NCBI GenBank assembly: GCA_034620365.1
Contig: JAQGEQ010000071.1
Span: 5,270,001 to 5,334,000 of the forward strand
Length of the DNA: 64,000 nucleotides
Direction of reading: 5' to 3'
Source: Pegea sp. RAD2-039
Lineage: Eukaryota; Chordata; Thaliacea; Salpida; Salpidae
Shown: positions 48,301 through 59,282 of the stretch, piece by piece
Layout of the letters: each line of letters begins with the position of its first letter
Position numbering within the stretch: the first letter of the stretch is position 1
Notes under the pieces: model-generated
The model's database searches: none
What the model was told of the DNA's origin: nothing
What the model saw: the letters and a program-made list of their open reading frames with translations, nothing else
Made by a program: the position numbers and the translations under genes

Positions 48301-51300
48301 CAAGATGAAAGTGACGCTAGTGAAATTGCAATTAAACTCACTAAAGCTTGTGGTTCGCCAATTTTATATAAACCATTTTGGGCCTGTTTGATGACTGGGG
48401 AAAATGATAAAGTTGAAACACCGAAATCACCGTTTGTTGCACAGTTACAATGTTGTTCAAAGGCTACGAGTAAAAACTGTCGATTAGAATGTTTAGAGGT
48501 TTGTCAAATTATCCTTCAATTACATAAGTTATTTTCTTCAATATTTTTTACGATGGTTTACAAAAATATGAATTTAATGTTGAATTTAAATTATAAAAAT
48601 ATTCATGAGATAAATAATTCAATTTATAGAAATATTTTTAGATATTTGAATTGATAAAAGAACAAATTATTTTTTTATACAGTTATATCCATCTGTAAAC
48701 CCTGATCATGAGAGGTGGAAAGTTTTCGAGGATGTTTGCCGCAATTCACCAGACGAATATGAGTTGAGACATTGCTTAGCGGAAAGTAAATCTCAAATTA
48801 CTTTAGTTTGTTTATTAAACATTTTAGGATCTTACAATTTGTTACACTTTCTAACTTTCTAGCAACTTTATTTATTTTGTGTTTATATTAAATTTTACGA
48901 AATTGGGCAAAACTGTTTTTAATCAAATTACATTTTGGTTGCAGTTCAAGCTCCATGTAAAGTTGGGTGTTCGGGTCTGAAGTTTTGCTCAAATTTTAAC
49001 AATAGACCATTTTCTTTATTTCGAAGTTGTAATCTAAAGAATGACGAAAAAGCCAAACAACTTTATGAGTTAGTAGATACATAAAAATGTAAGAAAATAA
49101 CTAAAAAAGTCAGTTTTTAAATAGAACATGGAAAACAAAAGGAGATATTCGTATTCCTTCGTTTCTAAATATCCCATTTCTTCCTATTGATACTTGTGAA
49201 AGCGAGAAATGGAAAGCAATTGCTTGTACTATTCATATACAGCCATGTAGCTCATATACCGGAGAATTTAACATTTGCAAGTTTGTCAAATAACTCATTT
49301 TTATGCTTCAATAAATTTGATTCAATCAAATTTTACATACTTCATTTTATAATAGAATGAATAGTTTTGACAAATTTGGCTTTTTCACTTTATGTTCTAA
49401 GCAAATAATCATAAAGTATATATAAGCTTATGCGATATAATATTTTTTTAGCAATTTGAGAAGATTTAAACATTTCAAAAATATTTTATTAAATTTTCAA
49501 CAAATATTGATTTTTAATAAAATAAAAATTTTATTGTTTGCAGCTCAGATTGTCTTCATTTAATGGATAAATGCGTTGATCATAGAAAATTAGGCAAAAA
49601 AATTAATATTCACGATGTGTGTAATCGATTAACATCAAACTATGAGTCGTCAACATGCATACACCTGTCAACATATACAAGTTAGGATTTGATTAATTAC
49701 AAATGATGTTTTTTCTGATCCTAATAAATTGTGTTTATTTAGAACCAGCTGAAATAATAGTCACTGAAGCACCATATTCTGCACCTTGTAATGCAACAAG
49801 CTGTAGAAAAAATGAAGTTTGTTTAATTAATAGAAACCAATGTGCTGAAAATGCAAGCTGTTCGAAGCATCTATGCGTTCCAGGTTCTAATGTTTCAAAA
49901 TCAGTTTCTTTTAATTGTAGATACAACTTGTTTAGTTTCAAATTATTTCTACTTTTGCGTCTCATACTAATGAAAGTATTTACTGATCTAATATTGTTTT
50001 ATATTATTTTTTTTCTAATAACTGAGAAATGTTAAAGATTTACTTTTGAGTTTTTAGAAAACTTATTCTGTAGTCTTTTAATCAAGTTTTTATCGAATTA
50101 ATTTTTTTCAAACTATGTCTTTTTTTGTTATAAATATTGACCATTAAACAAAATTTTAGTCGGATTAAAGATTTATCAAATAATCAATCTTTATAAAGAA
50201 TACATCATAAGATTCTTCTTGTAAATACAAATTTGATTCTGTTGTCGAATCAAAACTATTTTTAAATTAATAAAAATTTCAAAACTTTCATTTTTCTGCT
50301 TTTTAAGCAACACCTAAAATTTAGTTTTATATTTTCTAGGATGTCCTCTAAGTTCTGGATCTTCTATGATTGTACCTCATGGACATCTTATTAGAGTTCC
50401 ACAGAGCACACAAGATAATTGCTATCAATTAGCAGTCTGTGATGCTAATAATTCTGAGTTTCCTAAAACTCATCTTTTCCAATCAACTGTTTGTGAAAAA
50501 TATCACCGAAAATCTTGTAAAGTCAACGGGAGAATTAAACGTTAGTTTCTAAATATCGAATGTAAAAAGATGATAGAAAAAATATAATATTAGCTATTTT
50601 ATAAAGTATAAAGATAATAAAATTAAATTGAACAATCAGATAAGTTGAAATATCTTTCATTAGTTTGATTGAATCATTTTGTAAATTGTTTTTTTCAATT
50701 TAGTTATAATGTTGAAATGGTTAGTAATAGTTTTAAATCAATGATTTATATTAGGTAGTCGAAAAAAAAGAAATTCTGCTGAAAGAAAATTACTTTCTTA
50801 AAACCATATGGTGTATAATGATATTAGTTAAAATAAACAAACTAAGAATTCTACTTGATGTTAAAGATCAATTGAAAAAACAATTTAACCATCAAATTTA
50901 ATAGCTGTAAAGTTCGCTGTAGTGAAAGCCTTTGAAGACTTTCTATATTTTCAAATATATACCCAAAAAAAACAACCTTAAATGTAAAAGAAGCTCTTAT
51001 CTAAGTTTTATAAATTTATTTTATGCTTTTTTATACTTTCTATGAACTCTAGCAAACTAACAAATCATTTTATCGTCAGTTCATTCGGAAATATTTGATG
51101 TTGACTGCAACTTTTGTGTTTGCTTTAATGGAAAAGCAATTTGCACGAAGAAAATTTGTAGATCTTCAAATAGTTAGTATCTACAATCTTTACATCAAAG
51201 ATTTTCACTTCCTCGGTTTACAGTGTGTGACTGTTCAGTACCTCATTGCGAAGAGAAGGAAGAATCATGCGATCTAGAGTGTCTTGCTTGGTGTGAAACT

Positions 51301-52938
51301 AAATTTGGATCGCAAATCACGTGTGACCATGATCCTTGCAAACATTATGAGAAGTAAATCTTTTTGCTACAAAACTGTTCTTTTAGCTCTCAATGTTTTG
51401 TTAGATGTGTAACCACACCTCGTGTTTGCCTTACTTACCCCGGAGGTCGTTGCCAACAGTATGAATGTATACCTCGTCAAAAGAAATGTAAGAAATTACT
51501 AAAAAATGCAATCCTACAACACGAAGGAAATCTTTTTGAAAATCCAATTCATCGATATAAGAAATATGAAGTTAGTGAAAAACTTGAGTTCAAAAAAGTT
51601 GTTTTTGAATCAATGATCTGTAAATTCAAAATATTTGTTGCAACACTTAATGAAATTTCACAGAAAAATTACAGTTTTTTTTTTTTTAATATTTTTTTTT
51701 CGATTTGAGATTTTTTGATCTAAAGAAAATTCGAGAAAACTTCAAACTTAAGAAAATATTTATCAACAGTTTTCCCAAGACTTTCAAATAAAATATTTGT
51801 TTTTTCAACATCCAACTAAAGGAGGACATAAATAAATAAACATTTATCAAAATATTCCAACTTTTTTAAAAATATTATTTTTACGCAAAAATATTTTCCC
51901 AAAAAATTATTACCATCAAACTTGAAAAAAATAAATATTTTTGTTAATACTTCATCAGAATATCATCTCGTCTTCTGTCTTCTTTTCAAATATGAAGATA
52001 CTGAAGACACCACATCAAGTCTGTGACATCAACAATGATAAATATGAAGATATCTGTTCTTGGGTGGATCATTCCAAATTTGCTTATAGCAAAAAGTGCA
52101 ATGTGAATAACGAATCTTAAATTATCATTATTTAATCATCAATTTATCTACAGCAAGATTGTTCATCAGAAGAACAAAAACCGGTTTGTGGTTATGACAA
52201 CGTCACATACGAAAGCGTTTGTTCAGCGCGATTAGCAAAACAACTGATTCAGTACAAGGGACCTTGTGTAAAAAGTAGAATCCGTTGATCCATTTAAAAG
52301 TTTATTTTAAATGATTCAATCTTTAAACAGATTGTACTGATATAAAATGTTACTCAAATGTATCATCTGGTTGTGAAAAAGTCCTACCACCTGGATCATG
52401 TTGCCCTATATGTGCCGGGATGTTTCGTGTCCTCTTCAGCCGAGAGATCATGAAGAACTACACGGAGCAAATTTGGAAAGGTGACGTCATCAACATCGAT
52501 TTAGCTAATCTCAAAATTTCTATTTCGAAATAGGCCCAGTATCGCTCGATGACGTCATCACTCAATTAGAGCGTTTCGTGAATATTTTCGAATGCCGGAT
52601 GTTCGGCTACCTCACGGTGGATGATGACGTCACGATCTTGATAACGTCACTCAACCAGCAGAAGTTCTCTCGCGTCCTTGTCAGTTTCACTTCCGTTTTT
52701 TTTTCGCTTCTTCAATTTCAAATCAATTTTTCAGATCAAATCTTGCGTCAGTGAAGCGGAACGGATCACGATCCTCATCAATAAACGTCATCCGAAACTT
52801 ACATCTGATGTCGTTCTTTCATCGCTTGTCGGATCGCGACTTTATAAAGTTTCTCTTCAGAATTCCACTCCAAAACTCCGTCCGAACTTCTTTGTTTTTG
52901 TTGGGATTCTTTTTATCTTTTATTTCTACTCCAAATAA
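45317..52938 (+). CDS. RECK: RECK, GPI-anchored Kazal-motif protein
   Basis: Cell-surface protein that in vertebrates restrains metalloproteinases and acts as a WNT7 co-receptor. Seen in order: hydrophobic N terminus (MILYSILMITTHL); four cysteine-knot motifs (CCNFAIEDRC, CCRRDKNLSKDC, CCQKATDENC, CCSKATSKNC); the cysteine-rich domain (CSNFNNRPFSLFRSC, EKWKAIACTIHIQPC); EGF-like and VWC-like parts (FDVDCNFCVCFNGKAICTKK); Kazal modules, best KPVCGYDNVTYESVCSARLA; then LPPGSCCPICAGMFRVLF and a hydrophobic C terminus fitting a GPI signal. Exons: 45317-45392, 45502-45575, 46129-46220, 46968-47140, 48239-48498, 48683-48785, 48945-49068, 49125-49280, 49544-49680, 49743-49883, 50340-50540, 51080-51172, 51224-51353, 51387-51570, 51998-52102, 52154-52274, 52331-52480, 52534-52679, 52735-52938; about 889 aa, human 971. 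The human first knot is not seen. The junction 51570/51998 is the least certain. Introns after exons 2-4 are long enough to hide another exon. Confidence 0.94.
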
Positions 52939-53716
52939 TCTAAGGACATTTCAAAAGATCATCATCTTAAAGATCTTTTATGATCTTCATCAAATAATTA
53001 GATCGAGTAAATTGAAATTTAAAAATTGGATTTCGGTTTTTTAGGGTGAAAATCCGAAAAAGTTCTTTTTGGTCAAAATTGATTTTCTTATTTTTCAAAT
53101 GTTACCTCCGTCAACCTATCTAAGGTTGTCAAGCTCTCTACTGCCACCTAACGTACTAAAATAAAAAAGTTTTGAAATTATTTATTTCTATTTAATTGTG
53201 AAGAATCTTGTTAATACAAAACAATAAAATTTTCAAAAATATTTTCTTTGAGTCGTAAATTTTGAGTCTTACTAAGAGTTGGAAAATTACAGAAAACAGC
53301 TTTTATTGTTGTAACGGTCAGATTAATTTTAAAATAAATTCTGATATTTAATAATTTCTAAATTAATTGAAATATTTTCGATAAAAATCGTTGAGCAGAT
53401 TCAGGATTTGATGACAAAAGCTCCTCTTCTTCTGATCCATAATTTCAAAAATCAAACTTGACAAATTATTCATTTAAATCAGCAATTATTACATCCAATT
53501 TTTATAATCTCTAATCTCATTTAAACATTTCACAAAAATGTCTTTCAAATTAATAATTTCTATTTATTTTGAAACAAAAATCTGATCTACAGCAATTAAA
53601 AAAAAATACAAATCTGTTTATAATTTAAATTTTAATATTAGTAGATGACAAACAAAAGACCAATCACAATTGAAAGAAAGAAGTTTTCTGTTTTCTGATT
53701 GGTTGTTTGAAACTAA
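52939..53716. other. Convergent intergenic region, RECK / LARS1
   Basis: A 778-bp AT-rich spacer between two converging genes. AATAAA at about 53222 is a plausible RECK poly(A) signal. TTTATT near 53570 gives AATAAA on the minus strand for LARS1. Nothing else is recognised. Confidence 0.6.
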
Positions 53717-56700
53717 TTAAGAGGCAACTACATAAACAAGAGTTTTTTCGAAGTTAATTACACCTCCATCAGCTTGCTTCAAAATAACTTCATCTTTAAC
53801 GTGATCAACACAAAAATGAGAGTCAGGTTGGACACGAGTAAGACCTTCATGAAGATTCTGATTGATTGAAGGAATTTTACGCGGACCTACAATTGGATCT
53901 GTAAAGTAGAAGAGTTCTACAAGCTCACCACCTGTTTGAAAAGATGAAATTTGTAAGTCGGCTTGTGATTGGTTGAAACAACAAACTTTTAACACTTTGC
54001 TGATCTTTCACAATCCGAGTAATGATCTGTTGGCAGGATTCGCTGTCTTTGATCGAGAGGAAGATAGATTGATGAGCTGCTAGGCACTGTTGGTTGCGAA
54101 CCTGGAACATAACTGATGAAGATCATGATAATTGTGTCTTCATCTTACTTCGATAGTGATCGAAGGAAGAGTAGAGAGCTCAATCAGAGGTTTTCCGGGA
54201 CACGATTCATCTTTAATCTTGGAGTTTCCTTCTGATGAAGATCTCACTTCGATCAGTTTTAGCTGAAAACATTTGAAGATGAAGATGGTTTTTAGAAGAT
54301 TTGTGTCTTACAGTGCTCGTATCCAAAAGATACTTCAAGTTCAAGTTGAGAACTTCTTCTTCATCAAATCGAGATGTTGATTGAAGAGCTTCTTCTGCTC
54401 CGGATTCAGTGATCTTCTCAATAAGAACAGCGACAAATGGCATCACCTTTTTCATCAACTTCTTCGTCTCTTTCAAACAACTCAACTTCTTCACTACATC
54501 TTTCACAACCGGAGGTTTCCCACCAGTGTCCTTACACATTGATCTGTGATCCGCATCAATTGAGACTCGAAGAGATATTAATGGGACACAAACCTCAGAG
54601 TATCGATGGTCACTTGCTGCCACTCCGGGTAGGTCTTCGCGACAAAGACCACTGCTTTGTCTGGAGCTTCAACTTGTTGTCCCTGAAACAACTTCAAGTT
54701 ACTACTGGGAGCAGGAAGCGAGAAAGGGGCGGAGGACTTTGTTCTTCTTGGTTGCCATGGTGATTCGATTCTTGATTCGAATCCGAAGTTCATGAGCAAA
54801 GTTCATGAGATACTCAGATGACAGAAGGATCAACTCATCAATGTCTCCAGCAACTGGCCAACTCGCCTGCATCAGACCCTCCTGGAGTAGAGACACAGAT
54901 GAAGATACAGATCTGATGATCATAAGATCTCACCTTTCCAATCGAAGCCCAGACGTATTCACAGACATGAGGACATATTGGAGTGAGAAGAAGAGTTTGG
55001 ATTTCGATGAATTTCATCACTAGATGGCGTTTCATTTGATGCATGCTTACTTCACGGTAGCGATCTCTAGCTAGCTACAAGAAGAGTTGAAAGAAGTTGA
55101 AGGGAGATTGAGAAATTGGGACCTGAAGTTCGAAGAATCCACTCTTGAGAGCTTCCTTGAAATTCATGGATTCATAATTCCTTTTTGTGATTTTGATCGC
55201 TTTATTCATTTCACTCTCAAATGTTTTATCATAAAAGTTCATCTCTGTGTCTTCCACAAGGAGGATCTGATGAAGAGAGGATTAGGATTGAAATCAACAG
55301 ATCTGATCTCTCTCTACCTCTGATTCACAGATCTGTCGGACCCAATCAATCCAAGTATACAAACGCAAGACCCCTGCATCCGCCATCTTCTCAACAAAAT
55401 TTGCATCTTCGATCCCATCTCCCGCATCCGCAAGAGCCAGACGCATCCCTAGAAGATAGAGATGAAGCAATTGATGAAGATCAGAAAGATCTAACCATCC
55501 GCTGAATATTTTTGGATGGCATCTGAGAGAGTAAGGAAGTTCCCGGTTGATTTCGACATCTAAAGATTGGATGAAGATCAGATGTGATCACGTGATTAGA
55601 AGATTGAATCAATTAAAAGACCTTTTCTGAGTTTAGGAGCATATGGCCGTTTGCACGAATGGCACGAGGCCACGACTGGTCCTGTTCCTTGTCCCAAATA
55701 GCCACATGATTGTACATGAAGTAGGTCAAGTGATTAGGGATTAGATCTTTTCCTAAATGATCATGATCTTTAGAGGAGTAGGAGCTTGGAGGAGTGCTTT
55801 ACCTGACACACGAAGATCAAGAGGATACCAAAACTGAAATTCATTCTTCATCTTCTTCAGTGTGTCTTCCGATATATCTGTAGTTGGGAGCTTGGCATCT
55901 TGGAAGAAGATGTAGTCCCAGACATCAGGAGTCATCTGATCAGGTCTTAAAAGATTCATAACTTTGATAAATGTCTCTAAGACTTCAAATAATCACTTGA
56001 TGTTGAAGGGACTTCCACTAGAGCCATCAAATACTCCGCCTTGTAATATATGAGCGATTGTATAGTAAGCCATATAGATTGTAGAATCAGATAAAGATTC
56101 AATTAACCAATACTCATCCCAAGGTAATCGAGTCCCTGATCAGTAGAGATGTCATCTCAAAGACATCTTTAATTGATTTACAAACCTAATCCGTAGGTCC
56201 GGGAACATGCATGCTCTTTCAACCAATCAAGAGTTGCTTCGAAGTTTTTTCGGATTTCATCAGAAAAAGTTTCGGCATTTTTCAAAGCTAACTTTGTTTT
56301 TTCTTTCCATTCTTCCTCACCATAATCGAGATACCTGAAAATGACTTTAGAGGATTCCAAATATGATCAAGATCATCTTACCATTGATTACATAACGCAA
56401 TAACACATTCATCATTAGATCGTGACATGATCTTACGTTCTGGTTCTTGGTATAATACAGATGAACCATCAGCAACTAGTTTTGATTGAAGAAGTTTTTT
56501 TACATCCTGGACACGTTGATCTTTATATTCTTCAACCTGTTTAGAAGAAGATGAAAGACACTGCTATGGAAACAATTTGAAATACCAGCATGGTGCCCTC
56601 GTAAAATCCTCGCAGATAAACCATGTCTTTTGCTTCAGCAAGTTTATCTTTATCATTCTGACTTTTAATCTTTAGTTTTTCACAAGCTGCAAGAGCTGCT

Positions 56701-59282
56701 AGGTTCCCTAATCCAGGGATTTCAATAATTGGAACCTTAAAAATAATTTAGAAGATCAAGTAACAAGTTAGAAAGAAGATAGTTGAAAATTTCATTCGCA
56801 AAACACCAACCGGTTCGAACGGCATCACCCATTCTTCTTTAATCCCAAACTTTTGCCTGAAAGCTTCTTTATTTTTAAGATCTCTAAGAGCTGCAAAATC
56901 ATCAGGAGAGTCTGAAGGCACACTTGTAACTACACCAGTTCCTTTGTCTTCCTTAATTGTCATCATTGGTAAAGTATGAATAATCTACAACAGAATCAGA
57001 TTTATTTTATGGAAATTTTCATCATTTTTCTTTACTTTGTATTTAGTAAGAGGTGCGTTTAATGAAACTCCCATAAAATCAGATCCTCGCATTTCAGCAA
57101 CTTCAAAAACTTTTCCAAATTCTGAAGTCATGTTTTGGTAAGCCATATTACGAGCTGACCTTCGAGTACTGACATAGATGTCACCGTTTTTCACCTAAAC
57201 TCAATTGTTAGTGTCTTTGAAATATGAGGTGATGAAGTTACTCGGTGAGCGATGTAGTTGATGTCCGGGTGAATCCAGCAATTAGTCTGTCCAAACATGG
57301 TCTCTGGTCTCAATGTAGCAGCCACCAAATAAATATTTTCATCTTGAAATTTTCTGCAACAAAATCGCGCTTTAAGAAGTGGAGTTCTTTTTAATCAACC
57401 AGTGGACGCCGAAAAATACTAACAAAATGGACATAAAAAGCTAGATTCCTTGTATTTCTTAACTTTAAGGTCGCTAAACTAGAAAAATGGATTCTTAACT
57501 GCATCAGAAGATATAAAGATGTCTAATGAAGGCTTACAATAATCCTTGAAGTCAATCTTTTGTGGGTCACAAGTCGACAAGGGGTGATGTGGACCGATGC
57601 CTTGGGAAAGCATCACCAATCACTTTTGGTACCAAAGTAAAACTAACAAAAAGGTCACGAGGTACATGGGTACAATAGAAGCTAGGGACGAAATCTTTGT
57701 GGGCTGGACTTCATTTAAGGATATTAATTACTTCTAGCTATTTGAATGAAATATGAAACTAACTTCAACTTTTCAGGATATTCACCAACCATTTTCATCT
57801 TAATTAAATTATATTCTTGACCACCAACACCTTCACCAGATTGTCGGTCGTGGTCCATACATGGTTGGTTGTCCTATAAACCAAAATTTACATAAAAAGT
57901 CAAAGTGACCAAGCTCAAAACCTTTGGTGAAAAAACTGTGTATCTCTCCCCATATTTCACTTTTCCTTTTGCTTTCAAAATTCCAAACTGCCATCTTACA
58001 AAGGAGTCATAATAAGGATTCTTATGAGTAGTAATGAAGCTACGTCTCCAATCAGCCTACACAATAAGATTTAAATCAAAATTGTTCAAAAATTCTCCTT
58101 TTTTTAACCTTTAATCCCATCTTTTGTAAATCAGCTTTAGCTAGAGGTGGAAAATACTCCAACCAGTAATCAGCATCAGCAAATTTGCATATTTCATCGT
58201 CATTCAAACCCAACATACTCATAATTTGCCATTGATATGAAACATTACCAGCTTTAGCAGTTGCTTTGCTTTTTTTGCCTTTACTTTTATTCATCATAAC
58301 TTTAAAAATAATTTAGAAAAAGTTGATTTTTACAAGTAGTTTTGAAGGTTAAAAAATCTGAAAATGAAAGTTACTTTCAGAAGCAGATTTCTTTTCTTCG
58401 ACCACTTCTACTTTCACTTTATCTGGAAACTTTGGAGGAAAACCAAACTCTTGCATTTCACGTTTAAGTTTATCCGCACATGCCTACAAATAAAAGAAGA
58501 TATTTGTGGAATCATATATAAAAATTATTTCAAACTACAGAATTCATTTGAAATAATTATAAATAATTTTTTTAGTTTACTCAGACTGTAAAAAAAAATC
58601 CTTATTTCTTATTAATAAATTTATAGAATATTTCAGAATTTTCTGGACAAAAAATAACAAAATTATAAAATTTTTCTACTTATTTTGATATATATTCTTA
58701 ACTGTTTCTCTATAACTTTTGTTAAAGTCATATGATGTTATAAGAATTATGTAATTTGATATTTCATTTACAAATCTATTTAACATCATAAACAACTTCC
58801 TAAAACTCTAAATACTTTGATTGGCATTCCAGTACAATGAAATGCAAATGGGAATAAACATTTCTTTCCAAGCATTCTTTGAAATCCAACAGCAAATTCA
58901 CATTTTGAGATTGTATAAGTATGTCCCAGATGTAGACGACCATTCATATAAGGATAAGGAAAAGTCACAAAATACTTCTCTCTATTAAAGATACAGAAAT
59001 AATATTAATAACTTTTTTAAAGTTTTACTAAAAGTGGAATTAGTTAAATTATTAATTAAATTTTTTTTGTAATGTACCTCTATATAAAATCTAACTAATA
59101 AATATATTTACTGATTCGAATCTGCATCAGATGCATCTTCTTCAAAAGTTTTATTCCTCTCCCATTTACTTTGAATATGTTCTTCAATTTTTCTCAAAAA
59201 TTCTAATTTGATTGTTCCTTTTCGAGATTCCTGACAAAATCAATTTTTAAAATTTATATTGAAAGAAGAAAATACCAACCAT
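53717..59282 (-). CDS. LARS1: Cytosolic leucyl-tRNA synthetase
   Basis: Class Ia synthetase charging tRNA-Leu. HIGH motif as HLGH in [20 protein letters not shown]; editing (CP1) domain with [15 protein letters not shown] and [43 protein letters not shown] as [13 protein letters not shown], split by an intron; C-terminal domain with [12 protein letters not shown]. Exons, transcript order: 59282-59280, 59230-59112, 58981-58816, 58483-58375, 58299-58109, 58056-57922, 57873-57764, 57353-57242, 57194-57036, 56984-56811, 56735-56586, 56536-56382, 56334-56186, 56135-55997, 55945-55803, 55752-55622, 55559-55496, 55448-55318, 55266-55123, 55074-54934, 54881-54738, 54682-54594, 54543-54312, 54262-54149, 54101-53996, 53931-53717. 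They give 1,174 aa; the human enzyme is 1,176 aa. Every junction keeps phase. The start codon is alone in its coding exon (ATG then GTTGGT), and the next exon begins [20 protein letters not shown]. The donor at 54738 (GTCCTC) is non-canonical-looking and least certain. Confidence 0.97.
57354..57763. other. LARS1 intron with hairpin-containing, less AT-rich insert
   Basis: At 410 bp this is the longest LARS1 intron. From about 57480 to 57720 it departs from the usual AT-rich composition and contains GGTGATG...CATCACC arms (7 bp, about 21-base loop) near 57570-57610. It has no snoRNA C/D boxes that I can place and no open coding chain. It could be a small mobile element or an intronic RNA; undecided. 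Confidence 0.3.

Noticed and set aside
54437-55505. Several overlapping plus-strand frames opposite LARS1
   Set aside because: They are antisense shadows of the better-composed LARS1 exons, whose phase and homology are secure.
56001-56027. Minus-strand ATG/acceptor context near 55960-56000 as LARS1 exon start
   Set aside because: Using the AAAG acceptor before TTATGAATC breaks phase; the acceptor CTTTTAAG before base 55945 restores phase and the expected [12 protein letters not shown] sequence.
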